38,678 bases of DNA from an uncultured Cellvibrionales bacterium (GTDB lineage Bacteria > Pseudomonadota > Gammaproteobacteria > Pseudomonadales > Cellvibrionaceae): positions 1 to 38,678 of the forward strand of contig CAJWZU010000026.1 in NCBI GenBank assembly GCA_913050115.1, written 5' to 3'. Below the pieces are notes generated by a model, which saw only the letters and a program-made list of their open reading frames with translations, had not been told where the DNA came from and searched no databases. Position 1 is the first letter of the stretch. Every line of letters starts with the position of its first letter. Shown piece by piece: positions 8,708-17,653 of this stretch. The position numbers were made by a program, and so were the translations under genes.

Positions 8708-9319
8708 ATGCCGATCCGTTATGTTGAGTCCTCTAAGTTGCCCACACCTTGGGGTATCTTCGAAATGCATGGCTTCGAGGACAGCGATAATGATAAGGAG
8801 CACTTGGTGTTGTCTATGGGTGATTTGCACGCTGAGGATCCATTGTTGGCGCGTATCCACTCCGAGTGCCTAACCGGCGATGCATTGTTTAGTCTGCGCT
8901 GCGACTGCGGTCCTCAGCTGCAAGCGGCCATGCACAAAGTTGCACAGGCTGGTCGCGGCGCTATTTTTTATCTGCGCCAGGAAGGCCGTGGTATTGGTCT
9001 GCTCAACAAAATTAAAGCCTATAAACTGCAGGACTGTGGTGCCGATACTGTCGAGGCCAATGAGCAGTTAGGCTTTGGTGCCGACATGCGAGATTATTCT
9101 ATACTTAAGCCCATGTTCGAACATCTGGGTATTGGTACATTAAAATTAATGACTAATAACCCTAAAAAAATTCAAGCATTACAAGATATGGGCATCCCAA
9201 TTGCTGAACGCATAGCCCATGAAACTGGTCGTAATCCGCACAATACTAAGTACCTTGAAACTAAAAAAGGTAAATTAGGGCATATGCTTGAAGGTATCGA
9301 CGACCGTAGTAAGGAATAA
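8708..9319 (+). CDS. ribA: GTP cyclohydrolase II
   Basis: Opens GTP to the first pyrimidine intermediate of riboflavin synthesis, releasing formate and pyrophosphate. It has 203 residues from ATG 8708. All three zinc cysteines are present (C54, C65, C67 in [18 protein letters not shown]), followed by [13 protein letters not shown] and TNNPKK. These are the residues missing from the second domain of RibBA, so this protein must supply the activity. A TTG at 8696 would add four residues; the alignment to the KLPTPWG start of known RibA favours ATG 8708. It is separated from the other rib genes by nusB-thiL-pgpA and probably has its own promoter. Confidence 0.96.
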   Translation: MPIRYVESSKLPTPWGIFEMHGFEDSDNDKEHLVLSMGDLHAEDPLLARIHSECLTGDALFSLRCDCGPQLQAAMHKVAQAGRGAIFYLRQEGRGIGLLNKIKAYKLQDCGADTVEANEQLGFGADMRDYSILKPMFEHLGIGTLKLMTNNPKKIQALQDMGIPIAERIAHETGRNPHNTKYLETKKGKLGHMLEGIDDRSKE

Positions 9320-9324
9320 TCTAC

Positions 9325-10401
9325 ATGCTTTTAAATCGTTTAACCGCACTGCAGTTCTTCCTGTTGTGTGTTTTTTCTTGTGCTGTGTTAGCGCAACCAA
9401 AATGGGATGACGAGCCTTTACCAGCAAAGTTCGACTGGGTTAAATTGACCTCCGGCGAGTGGCTTAAGGGTGAGCTAAAAGTTCTGTACGATTCCGAACT
9501 CGAATTTGACAGCGATAATCTCGGTCTGTTGCATCTAGATTGGGATGATGTTGCTGAAATACGTTCGGCCCAGGTGTTGAGCGTACGTTTTAATAATGGC
9601 AGTCAAGGCATTGGCAAAGTGTTGATGCGAGATGGGCAAGTCAGCTTTAATGGTGTCGATGTTGAGAGTTATGATGCCAAGGGTATTATGTCAATGGCCG
9701 CCGGTGGTACCCAAGGATCGAGTTATTGGAGCGCTGAGGTAGTCCTCGGTGGTAACTTTAAACGCGGCAATAGCCTAGAAAATATCTTTGATAGTCATAT
9801 TGATATTAAACGCCGCACCAATGCCAGTCAGTTTAAATTTAATTATTTAGCGACCTTGCGCCGGGTCGATAACATCGAGACAGAAAATAGTCATCGTATT
9901 AGCTCTAGTTACGATGTCTTCATTACACAAAAGCTTTTCTGGCGACCGGTTTATGGCGAATATTATCGCGATAAAATTCAAAATATCTCTGATCGAGTGA
10001 CTGTCGGTATGGGTGTGGGTTACCACTTAATCGATAGCTCGAAAACCACTTGGGGTGTGACTGCAGGGCCAGGTTACCAGTACAGCCGCTTTGTGAGTGT
10101 CAGCGAAGGTGAAAATAATCCCGAAGGTTCGGGCTTGTTTATGTTTGAAACGCTATGGGACTATGAACTCAGCAAAGTGATAGATATTAAAGCGCTCTAC
10201 AATATTCAACTAACTAATGATGAATCTGGCCGCTATAAACATCATTCAAGAATCGGTATGGAATACGAGCTGACTGACGCTCTGGATTTTAATATTTATT
10301 TTATCTGGGATAGAACTGAAAAGCCTCAGCGTGATGAGGCGGGTGTGTTACCCGAGCAGGACGACACTCGCATGACCGTAGGCCTAGGTTATGAGTTTTA
10401 A
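9325..10401 (+). CDS. DUF481 family outer-membrane beta-barrel protein
   Basis: It has 358 residues. A signal peptide covers about 1–23 (cleavage near VLAQP). Residues 35–110 form a beta-rich domain resembling SH3-like (SGEWLKGELKVLYDSELEFD). From about 135 the chain alternates polar and hydrophobic residues in amphipathic strands and ends in GLGYEF, with a C-terminal phenylalanine as expected for BAM-inserted barrels. This matches the DUF481 (YdiY-like) family, whose role is unclear. It lies 5 bp after ribA and overlaps the start of the VanZ-like gene, so it is probably in the same operon. There is no sequence link to riboflavin. Confidence 0.8.
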   Translation: MLLNRLTALQFFLLCVFSCAVLAQPKWDDEPLPAKFDWVKLTSGEWLKGELKVLYDSELEFDSDNLGLLHLDWDDVAEIRSAQVLSVRFNNGSQGIGKVLMRDGQVSFNGVDVESYDAKGIMSMAAGGTQGSSYWSAEVVLGGNFKRGNSLENIFDSHIDIKRRTNASQFKFNYLATLRRVDNIETENSHRISSSYDVFITQKLFWRPVYGEYYRDKIQNISDRVTVGMGVGYHLIDSSKTTWGVTAGPGYQYSRFVSVSEGENNPEGSGLFMFETLWDYELSKVIDIKALYNIQLTNDESGRYKHHSRIGMEYELTDALDFNIYFIWDRTEKPQRDEAGVLPEQDDTRMTVGLGYEF

Positions 10402-10756
10402 CGGGGCTGCACTCTCGTACTTGTTGCGCCTGCAGTTTCTGTTATGGCTCGCCGCGGCTACCTATCTTTCCCTTATGACTTTAGAGGGTACTATTGCAGA
10501 AACTTTATGGGACAAGCCGTTACATCTTATTGGTTGGGGCGGGCTCTATATTTCATTGCAGTTAGCTTTGCGGCTACAAGGTCCAGTTTTAATCGCAGCG
10601 GCTGCGCTGTTAACCTATTCTTTAGTTGTTGAAATTTTACAGGCATGGGTTGGGCGGACCTTTTCGCTGCTAGATGTGTTGGCCAATGGCTGCGGTATAG
10701 CCTTGGCATCTATGTCTTTAGCAGCCTTAAATTGGTTTTTGAAAAAAAAGGCTTAA
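10391..10756 (+). CDS. VanZ-like family membrane protein
   Basis: It has 121 residues and about four membrane helices. VanZ-like signatures are DKPLHLIGWGGLY (about residues 41–53), an acidic VVEILQAWVGRTFSLLDVLANGCGIAL stretch carrying E…R…D…N…G, and a Lys-rich C-terminus. The start ATG overlaps the last codons of the DUF481 gene by 11 bp, indicating translational coupling. The family is named after a teicoplanin-resistance accessory protein, but such short chromosomal homologues have no proven role, and resistance should not be inferred. Confidence 0.78.
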   Translation: MSFNGAALSYLLRLQFLLWLAAATYLSLMTLEGTIAETLWDKPLHLIGWGGLYISLQLALRLQGPVLIAAAALLTYSLVVEILQAWVGRTFSLLDVLANGCGIALASMSLAALNWFLKKKA

Positions 10757-10821
10757 AGGCGTTTTAATGGCTTAGCGTCTTGTGGGTCTTGTTGATGCAA
10801 ATGTTAGTAACGGAGGGGCTG

Positions 10822-11034
10822 ATGGGCTGGCGCTGTTTAGATTGCGGTAATAAAGGATCAAAAAAATTTCATGCTGGGCGCTGCCCCGCTTGTGATTCTT
10901 TTAATATTCGAGGCAAAAGTAGCACAGTCAAAGACTCAGGCTCGCGCAGCGAGCGGCGCAAGAAAATTGATATTGCTGTTTTGGTGGTTTGCTGGAGTAG
11001 CTTGGCGCTATTGCTAGTAACTAAGTTCTTTTGA
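10822..11034 (+). CDS. Small zinc-ribbon protein with a C-terminal membrane helix
   Basis: Seventy residues from ATG 10822. GGAGG at 10812–10816, 5 nt before the ATG, decides this start over the weaker TTG further upstream. The N-terminal half is a rubredoxin-like zinc ribbon with C5, C8, C21 and C24 (CLDCGNKG…CPACDSF). A basic linker (SRSERRKK) precedes one hydrophobic helix (about residues 49–67) ending KFF. The zinc finger would therefore face the cytoplasm with a tail anchor. I do not recognise a named family and assign no function. It is the last plus-strand gene before convergent glgA. Confidence 0.7.
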   Translation: MGWRCLDCGNKGSKKFHAGRCPACDSFNIRGKSSTVKDSGSRSERRKKIDIAVLVVCWSSLALLLVTKFF

Positions 11035-11095
11035 GCGTGTTGCGTGGACACATTCGCCCGCACAAACCAGCCAATATCGCCTGTACTTGGTTGGT

Positions 11096-11128
11096 GTAGC
11101 GTAACTTCAGGCGTGTAAGCTACGCTAC
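11096..11128. other. Imperfect hairpin between the convergent zinc-ribbon gene and glgA
   Basis: GTAGCGTA pairs with TACGCTAC, extended inward by CTT/AAG after one mismatch, with a 9-nt loop. It sits in the 175-bp convergent gap and could end transcription from both sides. Neither strand has a clear T tract, so this is only a candidate bidirectional terminator. Confidence 0.4.
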
Positions 11129-11209
11129 TTAAATGGACTTAGGTCATTAAATTTTGTCTGGAACAAGTAGCCTGCAGGTATACATTACCGACAGTAGCAA
11201 GAGAGTTTG

Positions 11210-12685
11210 TTAGCGCTTAGCAATAACCTCATGGTAAAGCGCTATGTAATCCTCTGCTGCATTATCCCAACTAAAGTCCATTTTCATAGCGTTACTTTGC
11301 AGTTGTTGCCACTGCTTTTTATCACTGTAAACGTCTGCGGCACGGTGCATGGCGGCCGCGAGTTCTTCTGCGTTGGCGTTGCCGAATACAAAGCCTGTTT
11401 GCAGTTTTCCATCCATACCTTCGCTGACACTATCGGCCAAACCTCCAGTGTGACGGACCAAGGGCAGAGTGCCATATTTCAATGCATAAAGTTGAGTCAG
11501 TCCGCAGGGCTCGAAACGAGATGGAATTAACAAACTGTCGCAGCCCGCTTGTAGCAGGTGTGAATAGTTTTCATCGTAGCCGATAGTGACTGCAATTTGC
11601 TGAGGGTGGCGCTGAGCTAATTCTAGGTATTGAGCTTCTAGAGCTTTGTCGCCACTGCCAAGCACAACCAATTGCGCGCCGCGTTCAAGTATTGACGGCA
11701 GAGCGTCAATAACTAGATCCAAGCCTTTTTGGCTGGTTAGTCGACTGACAATACCAAATACCGGCGCATCATTTTGTAGCGGTAAATTATTATGCTTAAG
11801 TAGTGCGCTGCGGTTGTCATTTTTAGCGCCAGTATTGCGAGCGCTGTAATTCTTGGCGATGGCACGGTCAGATTCTGGGTTCCAGATAGTGTAATCGACG
11901 CCGTTTAGAATGCCGCTCAACTTATGTTTGTGTTTTTGCAGCAGCCCTTCCAAGCCACAACCAAATTCAGTCGTTTGTATCTCCTCGGCGTAGGTTGGGC
12001 TAACGGTGGTGATCGCATCGGCGTATTGCAGTGCTGCTTTTAAGGTTGAAAAATCACGGTAGTATTCGAGCCCATCAACATTATAGAGTTCGGATGAAAG
12101 TCCCAGTTCGGCGTATTTCTCACCTTTAAAAACACCGCTGTACATCAGGTTGTGAATGGTAAATACCACCGGCGGACACCGTTGTTGCCAGGTTTTAAAA
12201 TAGGCAGGAATAAGTCCGGCCTGCCAGTCGTGGGCATGTACCAAATCGGCTTGCCAACCTAGCAACTTACCGTGCAGACCTAAGGTGGCGCCGGCCCAAG
12301 ATAAGACCGCAAAGCGCTGGTGGTTGTTGTCATGGTCGCGACCAGAGGAATCTAAATATGGGCCCGATTTAATGTCATTTGGACTGCTGTAAAGTTCAGG
12401 GCAATCTAGCAGCCATATATCTAAGCCGTCATCGGTGTTACCGGCTAGCAACGTAATCTCTCCGAAGCCAAAAGGATTGCCTAGCGTGCATACAGTATTA
12501 AGATTGTGCAGTTGGCTGCTGATAAAGCTGTCGGTGGTAGTGCCCGGTATGGAGTAGTTCGGAAGTAGCAAGCGCACGTCAATGTCGCTCTTTTTTAGAG
12601 CAATAGGCAGCGTTCCCGCTACATCGGCGAGGCCTCCGGTTTTAATTAGGGGGTAGGCTTCGGAAGCGACGAAAAGAACTTTCAT
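11210..12685 (-). CDS. glgA: Glycogen synthase (ADP-glucose)
   Basis: A GT5-family enzyme that transfers glucose from ADP-glucose to the growing alpha-1,4-glucan. It has 491 residues from the ATG at 12685 (MKVLFVASEAYP), which matches the usual N-terminus. An ATG 15 bp upstream (12700) is also open. The ADP-glucose site KTGGLADVAGTLP lies at about 15–27. HAHDWQAGLIPAY and the C-terminal FEPCGLTQLYALKYG, with its catalytic Glu, are intact, as are GIVSRLTSQKGLD and the TGG loop. It is divergent from glgC, the enzyme that makes its substrate. No glgB, glgP or glgX is in the window. Confidence 0.95.
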   Translation of the reverse strand: MKVLFVASEAYPLIKTGGLADVAGTLPIALKKSDIDVRLLLPNYSIPGTTTDSFISSQLHNLNTVCTLGNPFGFGEITLLAGNTDDGLDIWLLDCPELYSSPNDIKSGPYLDSSGRDHDNNHQRFAVLSWAGATLGLHGKLLGWQADLVHAHDWQAGLIPAYFKTWQQRCPPVVFTIHNLMYSGVFKGEKYAELGLSSELYNVDGLEYYRDFSTLKAALQYADAITTVSPTYAEEIQTTEFGCGLEGLLQKHKHKLSGILNGVDYTIWNPESDRAIAKNYSARNTGAKNDNRSALLKHNNLPLQNDAPVFGIVSRLTSQKGLDLVIDALPSILERGAQLVVLGSGDKALEAQYLELAQRHPQQIAVTIGYDENYSHLLQAGCDSLLIPSRFEPCGLTQLYALKYGTLPLVRHTGGLADSVSEGMDGKLQTGFVFGNANAEELAAAMHRAADVYSDKKQWQQLQSNAMKMDFSWDNAAEDYIALYHEVIAKR

Positions 12686-12735
12686 GTTGGTGATTTCCAT
12701 ATAAAGAAAACTGCGCTATCTTAGTATGTGAATAA

Positions 12736-12750
12736 GACGTTATTAACGTC
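12736..12750. promoter_or_regulatory. 15-bp palindrome in the glgA–glgC divergent region (operator candidate)
   Basis: GACGTTA-T-TAACGTC is a perfect inverted repeat midway between the two starts. A second palindrome sharing the GACGTC core, TGACGTCA, lies at 12852–12859, 26 bp before glgC. Both could bind one regulator serving both genes. The regulator is unknown. Confidence 0.4.
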
Positions 12751-12788
12751 ATTGACTCGGTGCGAGTTGACAGTGATATTACAGCTTG

Positions 12789-12817
12789 TTGACAATAAAA
12801 TCGCGCTACAGAATTTT
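12789..12817 (+). promoter_or_regulatory. Weak promoter candidate for glgC
   Basis: A consensus -35 TTGACA (12789–12794) with 17 bp to a poor -10 (AATTTT, 12812–12817). Another TTGACA lies at 12767–12772. Only the -35 boxes are convincing. Confidence 0.3.
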
Positions 12818-12884
12818 TAAGCCGCTGCCGAGCTATTTAATGATGGCAAGGTGACGTCAGTTAGTCGTATTACAGGGAAAGATA

Positions 12885-14234
12885 ATGAAAGAAGAAGAAT
12901 TAGGTAGACTCGATTTAAATACCGCACTCAATCAAACGCTCGCTATTATTTTAGCCGGTGGTCGCGGCAGCCGTTTGAAGCAGCTTACCGATGACCGGTC
13001 TAAGCCTGCTGTGCCCATTGCCGGTAAATTCAAGATTATTGATTTTCCTCTCTCCAACTGTGTTAATTCGGGTATCCGTCGCATTGGTGTAGCCACCCAG
13101 TATCGCTCGCACACCTTGAATCAGCATGTGCAGCGCGGCTGGAATTTTCTGCGCTCTGACTTTCACGAGTTCATTGAACTTTGGCCAGCGCAGCAACAGA
13201 CCGATGAGGAGAGCTGGTACGAAGGTACGGCCGATGCGGTTTATCAAAACTTGTCGATTATCGGTGGTGTCGACCCTAAGTATATTTTGGTGTTGGCCGG
13301 TGACCATGTTTATAAGCAAGACTATTCTTTGATGCTGAAGCAGCACATTGAATCAGAGGCGCAGATTACCGTTGGCTGTATTGAGGTCGATTCCTCCACC
13401 GCGCGTGAATTTGGTGTGATGGCCGCTGATGTTGACAGCAACATTACCGCTTTTGTTGAAAAGCCGAGCAATCCGCCAGAAATGCCAGGCAAGCCCGGTC
13501 GCAGTTTGGCCAGCATGGGTATCTATATTTTTAATGCCGATATGCTGCGTGAAGACTTGGTCAAAGACCACATGGATTCGGGTTCTACGCACGACTTCGG
13601 CAAGGATATTATTCCTTCTAGTGTAGGCAAACATAAGATTGTTGCGCACCATTTTAGCGATAGCTGCATACCTAATATTAATCACGATGAGCCTTATTGG
13701 CGGGATGTGGGTACCTTGGCGGCCTATTGGGAAGCCAATATGGATTTGACTCGTCTGATTCCAAAACTGGATTTGTATGACGAGCGCTGGCCGATTCGCA
13801 CCGCTCATTATCAGCGCCCAGCGGCCAAGTTCAACTACAACCGCGAAGAGCGTATCGGCACTGCTTTGAATTCAGTAGTGTCGGCTGGTTGTATCGTGTC
13901 CGGTGCCACTATTGAGCAGACTATTTTGTTCAATAACGTGCGAGTTAATTCATTCTGCCATCTCGAAGAATCAGTAATTCTGCCTAACTGTAACATTGGC
14001 CGTCACTGCCGCATGAAACGGGTTATTGTCGATGCTATGTGCGACCTGCCAGAGGGTTTGGTAATTGGTGAAGACGCTGAGCACGATGCTGAACGTTTTC
14101 ATGTCAGTGCTGAAGGCATTGTTCTGGTCACCCAGAAAATGCTCGATAAGCTTGTGGCTGATGATCTAGTGTCCAGCAAGAGTGCAGTGCGCCCAAAGTC
14201 ACCAGAGGAAAATAAGGTGCTGGCACAGCTTTAA
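12885..14234 (+). CDS. glgC: Glucose-1-phosphate adenylyltransferase (ADP-glucose pyrophosphorylase)
   Basis: Makes ADP-glucose from ATP and glucose 1-phosphate, the committed step of bacterial glycogen synthesis. It has 449 residues. The nucleotidyltransferase domain (about 19–290) shows the GGRGSRL loop (26–32), [32 protein letters not shown] and [12 protein letters not shown]. The C-terminal part (about 310–425) is a left-handed beta-helix with hexapeptide-like repeats ([16 protein letters not shown]). AGGGAAAG precedes the ATG. It is divergent from glgA and followed by a strong terminator. Confidence 0.96.
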   Translation: MKEEELGRLDLNTALNQTLAIILAGGRGSRLKQLTDDRSKPAVPIAGKFKIIDFPLSNCVNSGIRRIGVATQYRSHTLNQHVQRGWNFLRSDFHEFIELWPAQQQTDEESWYEGTADAVYQNLSIIGGVDPKYILVLAGDHVYKQDYSLMLKQHIESEAQITVGCIEVDSSTAREFGVMAADVDSNITAFVEKPSNPPEMPGKPGRSLASMGIYIFNADMLREDLVKDHMDSGSTHDFGKDIIPSSVGKHKIVAHHFSDSCIPNINHDEPYWRDVGTLAAYWEANMDLTRLIPKLDLYDERWPIRTAHYQRPAAKFNYNREERIGTALNSVVSAGCIVSGATIEQTILFNNVRVNSFCHLEESVILPNCNIGRHCRMKRVIVDAMCDLPEGLVIGEDAEHDAERFHVSAEGIVLVTQKMLDKLVADDLVSSKSAVRPKSPEENKVLAQL

Positions 14235-14261
14235 TAGCGAATATTCAGCGCATAACTAAAG

Positions 14262-14297
14262 CCCCGCACTGTGTTTTCAGAGTGCGGGGTTTTTTTT
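14262..14297 (+). terminator. Intrinsic terminator after glgC
   Basis: A perfect 9-bp GC-rich stem (CCCCGCACT / AGTGCGGGG) with a 10-nt loop and eight Ts, starting 27 bp after the glgC stop. Confidence 0.93.
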
Positions 14298-14507
14298 AAT
14301 GTATTTTAATGGCTCAATAGTATGTATTCGCATAGCGAAGGCATATATCTTAGGGGTAGCGTTAACTATTGGGTCTTACTTGCTAGGTTAACTTCGTTGC
14401 GCCTTGCTCATTCTCATTGCCCATTGCGTCATTGAAATGTTGCACTACTAGATGGGTGTCAGTTGAGGATTGCGTAGCGGGTCAAGGTTTGTGTTAATAT
14501 CTGCGCC

Positions 14508-15362
14508 ATGAAAACGCCCAAAAGAATACTACCTCTCATAGAAGACGGTTTAGTCGATGAAGTTCTGCGCCCATTAATGAGTGGCAAAGAAGCTGAAGTC
14601 TTTGTTGTGCGCTGCGGAAACGAGATTCGCTGCGCTAAAGTTTATAAAGAGGCCGCTAAACGGAGCTTTAAAAAAGCGGTGCAATATCGCGAGGGCCGCA
14701 AGGTGCGCAATAGCCGTCGTGCTCGCGCCATGGAAAAAGGCTCCAAGTTTGGCCGTAAAGAGCAGGAAGATGTTTGGCAGAATGCCGAGGTCGATGCGCT
14801 CTATAAACTTGCCGCAGCAGGGGTGCGAGTCCCCAAGCCCTATGGTTGTTTCGACGGCGTGCTGTTGATGGAGCTGGTTTGCGATGACGAGGGCCGTGTA
14901 GCGCCTCGCTTAAATGACGTATCCATGACCGCCGAACAGGCTCGCGATGACCACTATGTGGTAATGGTATACGTTATGCGTATGCTCTGTACCGGTTTGA
15001 TACATGGCGATTTGTCCGAGTTTAACGTGCTGGTTGATGATTACGGTCCAGTGATTATTGACCTGCCGCAAGCGGTAGATGCAGCGGCCAATAACAACGC
15101 ATACGCGATGTTAGAGCGCGATGTGGCTAATATGACCCACTACTACGGTCAGTATGCTCCCGACCTGCTTAAGACTCGCTATGCCGACGAAATCTGGGCG
15201 CTATTTGAAGATGCTGCCCTTGACCCTGATCTGGAACTGACCGGTGAGTTTGAAGACAGCTCCGATCTGGCCGATGTCGACGGCGTACTGGAAGAGATCA
15301 AAGCTGCTTTTGCGGAAGAAGAAGAGCGTAAAGAGCGTATTCGAGAAGCAGAAGAAGGCTGA
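14508..15362 (+). CDS. RIO1-type atypical serine protein kinase
   Basis: It has 284 residues. The N-terminal glycine-poor loop reads MSGKEAEVFVV (about 24–34), in place of a classical P-loop, as in RIO kinases. The ATP-binding lysine is in CAKVYKE (K44). The catalytic loop is H166-G-D168-LSEFN173 and the metal-binding aspartate is D185 in IIDLPQAVD. A flexible basic loop (about 50–85) and an acidic, charged C-terminal helix (about 230–284) complete it. Bacterial RIO1 homologues have poorly known substrates. It lies 25 bp before a VF530-type gene on the same strand. The preceding 210 bp holds no other gene. Confidence 0.92.
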   Translation: MKTPKRILPLIEDGLVDEVLRPLMSGKEAEVFVVRCGNEIRCAKVYKEAAKRSFKKAVQYREGRKVRNSRRARAMEKGSKFGRKEQEDVWQNAEVDALYKLAAAGVRVPKPYGCFDGVLLMELVCDDEGRVAPRLNDVSMTAEQARDDHYVVMVYVMRMLCTGLIHGDLSEFNVLVDDYGPVIIDLPQAVDAAANNNAYAMLERDVANMTHYYGQYAPDLLKTRYADEIWALFEDAALDPDLELTGEFEDSSDLADVDGVLEEIKAAFAEEEERKERIREAEEG

Positions 15363-15387
15363 TCTCAGCCTGTGAGAGATAAATACT

Positions 15388-15606
15388 ATGAGCCAAGAAC
15401 AGCCCAATGACCTTTTACACGGTATTACTTTAGAACGGCTGCTTACTGAGCTGGTCGATGACTACGGTTGGGATGGTTTGGCTTATCGCATCGATATCCG
15501 CTGTTTTAGCAGTGATCCGAGTATTAAATCCAGCCTTAAGTTTTTGCGCCGCACGCCTTGGGCGCGCGATAAAGTAGAAGCGCTGTACTTGAATCGCAAG
15601 CTCTAA
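15388..15606 (+). CDS. VF530 family small DNA-binding-type protein
   Basis: Seventy-two residues covering the whole VF530 (DUF2132) domain: [23 protein letters not shown], then [24 protein letters not shown] and VEALY. The family has an HMG-like helical fold with proposed DNA binding; its biological role is unproven. It starts 25 bp after the RIO kinase gene and ends 24 bp before the symporter gene, so the three may be one transcript. Confidence 0.9.
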   Translation: MSQEQPNDLLHGITLERLLTELVDDYGWDGLAYRIDIRCFSSDPSIKSSLKFLRRTPWARDKVEALYLNRKL

Positions 15607-15630
15607 ACTCATAATAAGAGATTAATTGAG

Positions 15631-16911
15631 ATGAAAAAAATAGCCCTGCACTGGCAGATCTTAATTGCCATCATTTTGGCCGTTGCAGCGGGTTTGCTCT
15701 CGGGTAAAGATACTAGTGTGCTGGGTGTGAGCCTGTACGCCAGCTACGCTTTTGTCGGTGCGCTATTTCTCAACGCCCTGAAGATGATCATTATTCCGCT
15801 AATCACCTCCTCGATTATTTCCGGTATCGCCGGTATTGGTGGCAGCGCCAATCTCGGTCGTCTGGGTGGCAAAACGATTTTGTTTTACGCTTGCAGCAGT
15901 TTGCTGGCGATCTTAATTGGTTTGACCACGGTGAATTTGATTCAGCCGGGTATCATCGATGGCGAAGCCGCGGGCAAAAGCTTAAATCTCAGTGTTAGTG
16001 AGGGTCAGCTTGATTCAGTGTTGGCCAAGGTCGAAGGCCGCGGTGCCAGCGACATTAGCGATGTCTTTCTGCGTATGGTGCCCACCAATGTTGTGGCGGC
16101 TGCCGCTGAGGGACAGATGTTGGGGTTGATTTTTTTCTGCCTGCTATTCGGTTTTTTTATGACTCGCATTGATGATGAGCGCGGCCAAATGTTGAAAACA
16201 TTCTGGCAGGGCGTGTTCGATGTAAGTATGTTAATTACTATGTGGGTGATGCGTTTCGCCCCTATCGGTGTGTTTGGTTTGGTTGCCAAAACTGTTGCTG
16301 CAACAGGTTTTTCGGCTTTTATGCCGCTACTTAAATTCTTTTTCGCGGTTTTAATCGCACTGTTGGTACACGCTTTTATCGCCCTGCCGCTGTTATTGCG
16401 TTTTGTCGGCGGTATCAATCCCAAGCGTTTTTTGCAGGCAATGTCGCCGGTAATGCTAACGGCATTTTCTACTGCGTCCAGCTCAGCAACTTTGCCATTG
16501 ACCCTAAAAACGGTTGAAAATGAAGTGGGTGTTTCCAATGATGTCGGCAGTTTTGTTCTGCCACTTGGCGCGACTATTAATATGGACGGCACCGCTTTGT
16601 ATGAGTGCGTAGCGGCGATGTTTATTGCCCAGGCCTACGGGCTAGATCTTAGTATTGTGCAGCAGTTCACAATCGTACTGGTGGCATTGTTAACATCAAT
16701 TGGTGTGGCCGGTATCCCAGCGGCGAGCTTGGTGGCCATTACCGTTATTCTGGGAGTGATTGGTCTGCCTCTCGAGGGCTTAGGCCTATTGCTGGTAACC
16801 GACCGTATTCTCGATATGATTCGAACAGCAGTGAATGTCTTTAGTGATGCCTCGGGCGCCGCTATTATTGCCCGCACCGAGGGCGAGCCGACAAATGTAG
16901 CAGTCGCATAG
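15631..16911 (+). CDS. Dicarboxylate/amino acid:cation symporter (DAACS family)
   Basis: It has 426 residues and eight membrane helices plus two hairpins, like GltPh/GltP/DctA. Hairpin 1 carries the serine-rich TAFSTASSSATLP (278–289). Helix 7 has N317-MDGT for ion binding. Helix 8 reads DRILDMIRTAVNVFSDASG (391–409). R398 aligns with the arginine that binds the side-chain carboxylate in GltPh, which points to an acidic substrate such as glutamate, aspartate or a C4-dicarboxylate. Which of these, and H+ versus Na+, cannot be read from the sequence. No two-component regulator is adjacent. Confidence 0.93.
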   Translation: MKKIALHWQILIAIILAVAAGLLSGKDTSVLGVSLYASYAFVGALFLNALKMIIIPLITSSIISGIAGIGGSANLGRLGGKTILFYACSSLLAILIGLTTVNLIQPGIIDGEAAGKSLNLSVSEGQLDSVLAKVEGRGASDISDVFLRMVPTNVVAAAAEGQMLGLIFFCLLFGFFMTRIDDERGQMLKTFWQGVFDVSMLITMWVMRFAPIGVFGLVAKTVAATGFSAFMPLLKFFFAVLIALLVHAFIALPLLLRFVGGINPKRFLQAMSPVMLTAFSTASSSATLPLTLKTVENEVGVSNDVGSFVLPLGATINMDGTALYECVAAMFIAQAYGLDLSIVQQFTIVLVALLTSIGVAGIPAASLVAITVILGVIGLPLEGLGLLLVTDRILDMIRTAVNVFSDASGAAIIARTEGEPTNVAVA

Positions 16912-17148
16912 GGCGCTAAGGTCACTGAAGTGTCCTAAACGCAGTTTGGGGGGCGAGCTATTTCAACTCTGCTTTTACTCAACCCAACGAGCGAAGCGAT
17001 CCATTGTTGCTGGCTTGTTTCAGCGCCTTGATGGGAATATTGATACTAAAGGATTTGCGAAAAATGGCGCTTCATTGGCGCTTCACCTATAAAATCTTTA
17101 TCTGTGCCGCTTATATCCTGTCGCCATTGCCACACTATTAGTCATAAA

Positions 17149-17481
17149 ATGGCTAAAGCCTTTATGCTTGTCGAGCGCGCGACCGACCATGCTCAGCTCG
17201 TGGTAGGTGAAGCGACTAAGATGCGCTTGGATTCACTGACCTTTAGCGCTGGCGAAAGCGTCGGCAAAGATCCTGAGTGTCTCTCTGCATTGTCTCAGCT
17301 TTTGCGTATCTGTCAGCAATTGAGCCTGATGATTTTTCCTGTCGCCAATGGTAGTGACTGGATGCTCCGCTATGGTAGCGACGCCCAGCAAGAAGCGGCT
17401 ATTGAAGCTTTTCCTGAGCAGCGTGCAGTTCTAAAGTATTGGCTAAAAAGCGCGAGGTATGGATTAAAAGCCTACTATTAA
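17149..17481 (+). CDS. Hypothetical protein, unrecognised
   Basis: 110 residues from ATG 17149; a GTG at 17104 would give 125. The sequence is soluble-looking and mixed alpha/beta (MAKAFMLVERATDHAQLVV…KSARYGLKAYY) with no motif, signal peptide or membrane helix that I know. Composition is protein-like and codon use resembles the neighbours, but the ribosome site is weak. It lies alone between the symporter and parC. The 190-bp region upstream contains a direct repeat of GGCGCTTCA at 17066 and 17077. It may be a lineage-specific gene. Confidence 0.45.
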   Translation: MAKAFMLVERATDHAQLVVGEATKMRLDSLTFSAGESVGKDPECLSALSQLLRICQQLSLMIFPVANGSDWMLRYGSDAQQEAAIEAFPEQRAVLKYWLKSARYGLKAYY

Positions 17482-17653
17482 AGGGCGGTGTTGAGGCGAG
17501 TCAAGTGAGGCTCTGTGTGCCTGAGCTGGCCCTAACCGACCACCAGGTGACGGCCGTTAGCCTAGAGATTTAAGCGAATATCTGATATAAGCCTAAATAT
17601 CTATAAAAAACATTCAAAAGTCGCTGTTAGGGCGCTTTTAAATAGGAAGTCGT

